From the NCBI GenBank assembly GCA_025454565.1, contig JALOOE010000040.1, forward strand, positions 1 through 9,624: a DNA stretch of 9,624 nt, read 5' to 3'. A model generated the notes under the pieces. It searched no databases and was not told the DNA's origin. It saw only the letters and a program-made list of their open reading frames with translations. This document shows positions 5,629-9,624 of the stretch, piece after piece; position 1 is the stretch's first letter, and each line of letters starts with the position of its first letter. A program made the position numbers and the translations under genes. This stretch comes from Anaerolineae bacterium (GTDB lineage: Bacteria > Chloroflexota > Anaerolineae > CG2-30-64-16).

Positions 5629-5679
5629 CCTCCGCTCAGGGGGTGTTGCCCAAGCATGGCCCCCTGGGATGTGCGGAGG
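5629..5679 (+). promoter_or_regulatory. Structured leader that can sequester the kinase ribosome binding site
   Basis: Two nested perfect stems: outer CCTCCGC (5629-5635) with GCGGAGG (5673-5679), and inner CAGGGGG (5637-5643) with CCCCCTG (5660-5666) closing a 16-nt loop. The 3' strand of the outer stem contains GGAGG, the core of the GGAGGAG ribosome binding site for the ATG at 5690. Closing the stem would therefore hide it. I do not recognise a known riboswitch consensus. It could be a metabolite, temperature or protein responsive element. Confidence 0.45.
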
Positions 5680-5689
5680 AGAAGCAGGT

Positions 5690-6610
5690 ATGTCGGACGG
5701 CGACGAGCGCTATGACGTGCTGTGTTATGGCACGATCAGCATGGACAATATCACGCGGCTGGATCGGCTGCCGAATCCAAGACGAGATGCGGTAGCGACC
5801 TTCGAGTGTAACGAGGTGGGCGGCGAAGCGTTGCAGGTGGCGATCGCTCTGGCAAGGTGGGGCTTGCGCGTGCTCCTCGCCGGCAATGTCATTGGCACAG
5901 ATTGGAAGGGCCAGCTCATCGAGCGCGAACTGGCGCGTTACGAATCCATAGATACGCGCTACATCCAGAGCCGACCCGAGATCGTGACTCCTTTTTCACG
6001 CATCCTGGTTACGCCGGACGGCGAACGCAGCCGCATTGCGTATTGGTTCGACGATGCGCCGAAAGTGGAGCTGACCGAGGCGATGATGCGGCAGGCGCGC
6101 CTCCTGAGCGTCGATGCTTACGGCCATCAAGAGCGCGATCGCGCGGCAGAGGTGGCACGAGCGCTCGGCAGACCGGTCGTCTCGGCCGATGCGATCTCTC
6201 CCACCTATCCGCTGGCAAGTCTCAGTGACGCCATCGTGATCTCCGGCGCCTGGTTGCTGGCCAACTATCCAGGCGTGTTCGAATACGATCACGCGCTGGA
6301 GTTGCAGGAGCATGGCGCCGGCGCGATCATCATCACCGACGGGCCGCGACCGGTCCTGGTCGTCCGGCCTGACGGCTCGCCGTTTGGCGTGGAGCCATAC
6401 CAGATCCCGGATATCGTCGATACCAGCGGCGCCGGGAACATGTTCAAGGCCGGCATCATCTACGGCTGGCTTCGACCGGAGTGGACGCTGGAGTATCAGG
6501 TCAAGTTTGCATGCGCCGCGGCCGGCCTCTACTGCTGCCGACAACGCGGGGATGATCCACCGCCCAGTCTGGATGAGATCGCGGCATTGATGCGCGTTCA
6601 ACCCAGGTAG
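5690..6610 (+). CDS. PfkB/ribokinase-family carbohydrate kinase with atypical active-site residues
   Basis: A 306-residue protein of the PfkB family, usual in length. It has the N-terminal strand VLCYGTISMDN (Asp19 as the substrate-binding Asp), a GGEALQVAIALARWG block (44-58), GNVIGTDWKG, a nucleotide-binding strand IIITDGPRPVLVV, and the C-terminal signature DTSGAGNMFKAG. Family members phosphorylate sugars or nucleosides with ATP. In the signature the catalytic Asp of GAGD is Asn here (Asn250, codon AAC 6437-6439). The Asn usually found in GGxxxNxA is Gln49. The protein may be inactive, or use a different base or substrate. The start is ATG 5690 with GGAGGAG at 5675-5681. A GTG at 5618 is in frame, but it would translate the structured leader and is rejected. 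Confidence 0.85.
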   Translation: MSDGDERYDVLCYGTISMDNITRLDRLPNPRRDAVATFECNEVGGEALQVAIALARWGLRVLLAGNVIGTDWKGQLIERELARYESIDTRYIQSRPEIVTPFSRILVTPDGERSRIAYWFDDAPKVELTEAMMRQARLLSVDAYGHQERDRAAEVARALGRPVVSADAISPTYPLASLSDAIVISGAWLLANYPGVFEYDHALELQEHGAGAIIITDGPRPVLVVRPDGSPFGVEPYQIPDIVDTSGAGNMFKAGIIYGWLRPEWTLEYQVKFACAAAGLYCCRQRGDDPPPSLDEIAALMRVQPR

Positions 6611-6669
6611 GATCGCCTCGCCTCGATTCCCCGCGCGATCTTCACCCAAACTTCTACCCGGAGTTTTTG

Positions 6670-7500
6670 ATGCGACTACCCACCTATGTCCTGCGCAACG
6701 GCGCGCTCGTTTTGCCCGCGCAGGCGAGCATCTCGGTCTTCAATCCCGCGATCTACGGCGCGTTCGGCGTGTATGAATCGATGCAGGTGGCGAATGGGGT
6801 GGTGTTTGCGCGCGCCGCGCACATGCAACGCCTCACGCACTCCGCCGCGATCGTGGGGTTGCGCTTGCCCGCCGATCTGGCAACGTTCAGGCGGTGGATC
6901 GCTGAGGTGTTGGCGGCCAACGCGGCCACGGAGTGCACGCTGCGTCTGTTTGTGGTCGGCGGCGGCGATGGGGAGGAGGCGGCCGCCTTCATATGGCCGC
7001 AGTCGCCGACGAGCTTCCCGGCGACATACTACACCGATGGGGTGGCGGTGATCACCGTTGAAGGGGAACGCGATCTGCCGCAGGCCAAATCGCTGAACAC
7101 ACTGGTGACGTTCCTGGCGCGGCGTCGCGCTCAGGAGCAGGGCGTACACGAGGCGCTCCTGCATCATGCTGGCTATCTGACCGAGGGCTCGAACAGCAAT
7201 CTGTTCGCAGTGATCGACGGCCAGGTGCTGACGCCGCCGGGCGAGCAGGTGCTTGCCGGGGTCACGCGCGATCTGCTGGTGTCGCTCTCACAGGGGCACG
7301 AGTTCGTGATCCGCGAGGCGCCGCTGGCTCTGGCCGACGTGTCGCGCTGGAGCGAGTGCTTCATCACCTCGACCAGCCGCCACGTGATGCCGGTGACCAC
7401 GCTCGACGGGCGGCCGGTAGGGGACGGTCGGGTGGGGTCGCTCACGCGGCGGCTGGCCGCGATTTTCGAGGCTACCTTCCGCGATCAGTGCGGGCTTTGA
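6670..7500 (+). CDS. Class-IV PLP aminotransferase (BCAT / D-amino acid / aminodeoxychorismate lyase fold)
   Basis: A 276-residue fold-type IV PLP enzyme. Lys140 (QAKSLNTL) is in the position of the Schiff-base lysine. Glu172 in the signature LTEGSNSNLF contacts the PLP ring nitrogen. The N-terminal FGVYESMQV with HMQRLTHSA and the C-terminal GVTRDLL and FITSTSRHVMPV strands complete the pattern. Family members are branched-chain aminotransferases, D-amino acid transaminases or aminodeoxychorismate lyase (PabC). Sequence alone does not decide which one; no folate genes adjoin it. The start is ATG 6670 with GGAG at 6660-6663, rather than the overlapping TTG at 6667. It follows the kinase gene by 59 nt with no terminator seen, so the two may share a transcript. 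Its 3' end overlaps the convergent aminotransferase gene by 16 nt. Confidence 0.85.
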   Translation: MRLPTYVLRNGALVLPAQASISVFNPAIYGAFGVYESMQVANGVVFARAAHMQRLTHSAAIVGLRLPADLATFRRWIAEVLAANAATECTLRLFVVGGGDGEEAAAFIWPQSPTSFPATYYTDGVAVITVEGERDLPQAKSLNTLVTFLARRRAQEQGVHEALLHHAGYLTEGSNSNLFAVIDGQVLTPPGEQVLAGVTRDLLVSLSQGHEFVIREAPLALADVSRWSECFITSTSRHVMPVTTLDGRPVGDGRVGSLTRRLAAIFEATFRDQCGL

Positions 7501-8732
7501 GCCATCTCTTTCTTAAGCAGTTCACCCAACCGCCGGATGCCCTCCTCGATCTGGGCCGGTTGAGCGTTCGAGAAGTTCAGCCGCATGGTATTGCGGCCGT
7601 GGCCCGACTCGGCGTAGAACGCAAAGCCGGGCACGTAGGCCACCTTGAACTGCACAGCCTCCTGCAACAACTCGGCGGTGTCGATCCACTCCGGCACGCG
7701 CGCCCACAAAAATAGCCCGCCTTCGGGATGCGTCCACGAGCAGCCCTCCGGGAAATGGCGTTCCAGCGCGGCCAGCATCACATCGCGGCGCTCGCCATAG
7801 ACCCGCCGGATGACGCGAACGTGTTCGTCCATGAAGCCGTCCTTGACCAGCTCCCACGCCAACATCTGGTTGAACGTGGCGGTGTGCAGATCGACCCCCT
7901 GTTTCGCCATCACGAGCTGATCGATGATCTCGACCGGCGCCACCACCCAGCCCAAGCGCAGGCCCGGCGCGAGCGTCTTGGAGAAGGTGCCCAGATAGAT
8001 GACGTTGCCTTCCATATAGCCGCGGCCGTTTGATCCGGCGTTCGTCTGGAAGTCAGAGTCGAGGGCGACGAGGGGCGGGAGATGCTCCCCCTCGAAGCGC
8101 AGCGCGCCGTACGGATCATCCTCCACTACCGGGATGCCATATTTGTTCGACAGCCGCACCACTTCCAGCCGGCGCTCCAAGGGCAGGGTCGTGCCGCCGG
8201 GGTTCTGGAAGTTCGGCAGCACATACATGAACTTCGGCCCGACGCGCAGCGCGGCCTCCAGTAGCTCGGTGCGCAGCCCGTCATCGTCGCTCGGCACCGA
8301 AATGTATTCCGCCTGATACGCGTTCCACGCCTGCAACGCGCCCAGATAGGTCGGCTCCTCCACCAGGATGCGGTCGCCGGGGTTGAGGAGCAGCTTGCCG
8401 ATCAGATCGAGCGCCTGCTGCGAGCCGTTGGTGATCACCACGTTCTCGGCTTTCGCCCGGATGCCGTAGCGAGCCATGCGGTCGACGATGAACTGGCGCA
8501 GCGGCACGAAGCCCTCGGTCGGGCCGTATTGCAGCGCATCGATCCCGCCTTCGGACAGGACCCGGCACGCCGCAGCCTGTGCCTCGGCGATGGGGAAGAG
8601 CTCCGGCGCGGGCAGGCCGCCGGCAAACGAGATGAGATCAGGCTGCTGTGTGTACTTCAGCAGCTCACGAATGACCGAACGGCCCATGCGCTGCGTGCGC
8701 TGAGCGTAGCGGCTTTTCCAAAGTGTCGCCAT
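7485..8732 (-). CDS. Class-I/II PLP aminotransferase, LysN / 2-aminoadipate transaminase type
   Basis: A 415-residue fold-type I aminotransferase. It has SFAGGLPAPELFP (33-47), ALQYGPTEGFVPLR, ITNGSQQALDLIG, NFQNPGG (Asn177), VVEDDPYGALRF (Asp206, Tyr208) and the PLP-lysine motif FSKTLAPGLRLGW (Lys252, Arg259). A carboxylate-binding Arg lies near 385 (NTMRLNFSN). This matches the LysN/KAT-II-like group, which transfers amino groups from 2-aminoadipate, aromatic or branched amino acids to 2-oxoglutarate. It lacks the GntR-type HTH of MocR regulators. The start is at 8732 with a GGGAG site at 8740-8744. It begins 3 nt after the KorC stop, so it is the distal gene of the oxidoreductase operon. 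This suggests that it supplies 2-oxo acids to that enzyme. Confidence 0.9.
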   Translation of the reverse strand: MATLWKSRYAQRTQRMGRSVIRELLKYTQQPDLISFAGGLPAPELFPIAEAQAAACRVLSEGGIDALQYGPTEGFVPLRQFIVDRMARYGIRAKAENVVITNGSQQALDLIGKLLLNPGDRILVEEPTYLGALQAWNAYQAEYISVPSDDDGLRTELLEAALRVGPKFMYVLPNFQNPGGTTLPLERRLEVVRLSNKYGIPVVEDDPYGALRFEGEHLPPLVALDSDFQTNAGSNGRGYMEGNVIYLGTFSKTLAPGLRLGWVVAPVEIIDQLVMAKQGVDLHTATFNQMLAWELVKDGFMDEHVRVIRRVYGERRDVMLAALERHFPEGCSWTHPEGGLFLWARVPEWIDTAELLQEAVQFKVAYVPGFAFYAESGHGRNTMRLNFSNAQPAQIEEGIRRLGELLKKEMAQSPH

Positions 8733-8735
8733 GTC

Positions 8736-9332
8736 CTAGCTCCCATGAGATTGTCGATTTTTGATTGCGGATTGCGGAATGGCTAATTCGCAATTCGCAA
8801 TTGCGTGGCTTGCGCCACGGCGTAGCGCTTCCTTGTTGCTCTCCAGGAAGCGGCGCTGACGTCCGGGCAGGTGGGCATCGAGCGCGGTTGCGACGGCTTC
8901 CAGCGGCAGGATGTTTGACGCGGCCAGATACGCGCCCAGCAGCACGACGTTGGCCTGCCGCACGTTGCCGAGCTGCTCGGCGATATCGTTCGCCGGGACC
9001 GCGACCGCGCGAATGTCGGTCCGAGATGCCTGCCGGTCGATCAGCGAGTGATTATATACCAGCAAGCCGCCAGGCCTAACGAGCGGCTCGTATTTTTCAA
9101 ACGATGGCAGGTTCAGGGTGATGGCGCTGGCGGGTCGGCGCACCAGCGGTGAGCCGATCGGCTCGTCGGACACGACGACCGTGCAGTGCGCCGTGCCGCC
9201 GCGCATCTCCGGCCCGTAGGAGGGGATCCAGGTGACGTGCAGCCCGCTATCGACTGCCGCATACGCCAGCAATTGCCCTGCAAACAGCGCCCCCTGCCCG
9301 CCGAAGCCGGAAAAGATGATTTCTTCGTGCAT
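8736..9332 (-). CDS. korC: 2-oxoacid:ferredoxin oxidoreductase, gamma subunit
   Basis: A 198-residue protein. GFGGQG (9-14) opens the domain, followed by SYGPEMRGG (38-46), the conserved gamma-subunit motif, then strands ending in GNVRQANVVLLGAYL. These are diagnostic of the KorC/PorG-type subunit of enzymes that oxidatively decarboxylate 2-oxoglutarate or related acids to acyl-CoA, reducing ferredoxin. Substrate preference is unresolved. The start is at ATG 9332 (MHEEIIFSGFGG) with a GGAG site 7 nt upstream. Upstream in-frame ATGs at 9344 and 9392 fall in repeat sequence and are rejected. The last 22 residues or so (AIANCELAIP to the end) are encoded by a palindromic ATTGCG repeat and look like an added tail after the normal family end (NKEALRRG). 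Operon order is korB, korC, aminotransferase. Confidence 0.88.
   Translation of the reverse strand: MHEEIIFSGFGGQGALFAGQLLAYAAVDSGLHVTWIPSYGPEMRGGTAHCTVVVSDEPIGSPLVRRPASAITLNLPSFEKYEPLVRPGGLLVYNHSLIDRQASRTDIRAVAVPANDIAEQLGNVRQANVVLLGAYLAASNILPLEAVATALDAHLPGRQRRFLESNKEALRRGASHAIANCELAIPQSAIKNRQSHGS
8751..8805. repeat. ATTGCGG/ATTCGCA heptameric palindrome in the korC 3' end
   Basis: The left arm reads GATTGCGGATTGCGGAAT (8763-8780). The right arm AATTCGCAATTCGCAATTGCG (about 8785-8805) is its imperfect reverse complement, with period 7 on both sides. It differs in sequence from the GGTTGAA arrays but has the same design. On the minus strand it is translated as the end of KorC, and it lies just before the stop codon and the ribosome binding site of the next gene. 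Confidence 0.7.
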
Positions 9333-9344
9333 GGGTGTCTCCAT

Positions 9345-9476
9345 CGACGGTTGAAGGTACGACGGTTCAAGGTTGAAAGTGCGACGGTTCAAGGTTGAAG
9401 GTGCACCGGTTCAAGGTTGAAGGTCGAAAGTCGCAGGTGCGAGCCATCCTTCAACCTTCAACCTTCAACCTTCAAG
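9345..9476. repeat. Heptameric repeat array between korB and korC with 22-bp tandem units
   Basis: Three consecutive 22-bp units at 9360-9381, 9382-9403 and 9404-9425 share a GGTTCAAGGTTGAA core. Units one and two differ at one base, unit three at a few more. A 15-bp shortened unit precedes them (9345-9359). After a spacer, the opposite arm CCTTCAACCTTCAACC runs to 9476. The array is therefore an imperfect palindrome built from the same heptads as the one at 2017-2150. Its right end overlaps the korB stop codon; its left end stops just before the korC ribosome binding site. Confidence 0.85.
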
Positions 9477-9624
9477 ACCTCGTCCGCCACCTTGAAATCG
9501 CCTAACGGGTAGTAGGGAACCATGGTGTCGCGAATCCAGGCCAACGAATCGGGCGGCGACATGTGCCAGTTGGTCGGGCAGTTGGAGAGAAACTCGACCA
9601 TGCTCAGCCCCAGACCGGCGAGCT
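9458..9624 (-). CDS. korB: 2-oxoacid:ferredoxin oxidoreductase beta subunit, C-terminal part
   Basis: The last 55 codons of a gene that runs off the right edge. The readable end, LAGLGLSMVEFLSNCPTNW followed by HMSPPDSLAWIRDTMVPYYPLGDFK, is the typical C-terminus of the thiamine-diphosphate-binding KorB subunit (FLSNCPTNW and YYPLG are strong family marks). It works with KorC, and with KorA presumably to the right. The final residues (VLKVEG) and the TGA (9458-9460) are encoded by the TTCAACC repeat arm, so the natural end has probably been replaced by repeat sequence. 125 nt of repeat separates it from korC. Confidence 0.85.
   Translation of the reverse strand, partial: LAGLGLSMVEFLSNCPTNWHMSPPDSLAWIRDTMVPYYPLGDFKVADEVLKVEG

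Noticed and set aside
5629..5679. Assignment of the kinase leader to a known riboswitch (ZTP, fluoride, guanidine or SAM types)
   Set aside because: The fragments CCTGGGA and GATG recall parts of known classes, but the conserved cores and their order are missing.
5618..5689. GTG start giving a 24-residue extension of the sugar kinase
   Set aside because: It would translate the hairpin leader and lacks a ribosome binding site, whereas ATG 5690 has GGAGGAG.
7485..8732. MocR/GntR-type regulator for the LysN-like aminotransferase
   Set aside because: The protein starts directly with the aminotransferase domain; there is no N-terminal winged helix.
9333..9392. Upstream starts (9344 and 9392, minus strand) for korC
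   Set aside because: Both are in or at the repeat array without a ribosome binding site; the family begins at MHEEIIFSGFGGQG from 9332.
9345..9476. CRISPR-like array
   Set aside because: The 22-bp units are directly adjacent with no unique spacers, made of heptads, and have an inverted arm; no cas genes are present.

Overview
This is a GC-rich bacterial chromosomal window with compact, mostly operon-like gene packing and good Shine-Dalgarno sites. I found no phage, insertion-sequence, CRISPR, rRNA or tRNA signal. The gene set, together with heptameric GGTTGAA/TTCAACC repeat arrays between genes, suggests a Chloroflexota member (Anaerolineae/Caldilineae-like) or a relative. These genes are a PaNit-like nitrilase, a LysM-Gmad2 envelope protein, a ferredoxin-dependent 2-oxoacid oxidoreductase with an aminotransferase, and a radical SAM/HhH protein. 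The taxonomic call is inference from gene style, not from a marker gene.

Left part (1-2160): a small exported, C-terminally anchored protein (171-665) has its own extended -10 promoter and a strong intrinsic terminator (694-730). Next is a near-consensus promoter (TTGACG-17-TATAAT) with a Gram-positive-type SOS box (GAAC-N4-GTTC) in its spacer. It drives a radical SAM protein with a C-terminal helix-hairpin-helix (799-2022), of the family annotated as putative DNA modification/repair radical SAM protein. This gene carries an in-frame palindromic insertion, and its stop codon lies in a heptameric repeat array.

Middle part (2164-7500, + strand): a metallophosphoesterase, a nitrilase-superfamily amidohydrolase, a GNAT acetyltransferase whose likely start is a TTG overlapping the nitrilase end, and a secreted LysM-Gmad2 protein. 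After a long GC hairpin and a structured leader come a PfkB-type sugar kinase whose usual catalytic Asp reads as Asn, and a class-IV PLP aminotransferase. Spacing suggests that the nitrilase, GNAT and LysM genes are co-transcribed. The kinase and aminotransferase form a second unit.

Right part (7485-9624, - strand): the end of a 2-oxoacid:ferredoxin oxidoreductase operon. It holds the C-terminus of a KorB-type beta subunit, a KorC-type gamma subunit and, 3 nt later, a class-I/II aminotransferase of the LysN type. This set could couple transamination of amino acids to ferredoxin-linked oxidation of the 2-oxo acids. The last gene converges on the class-IV aminotransferase with a 16-nt overlap.

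The most notable points are the SOS box on the radical SAM gene and a shared pattern in which four genes (radical SAM, phosphoesterase, KorB, KorC) end inside short 7-8-nt-period palindromic repeats that supply or abut their stop codons. Others are the in-frame palindromic insertion, the GAGN kinase and the structured kinase leader.
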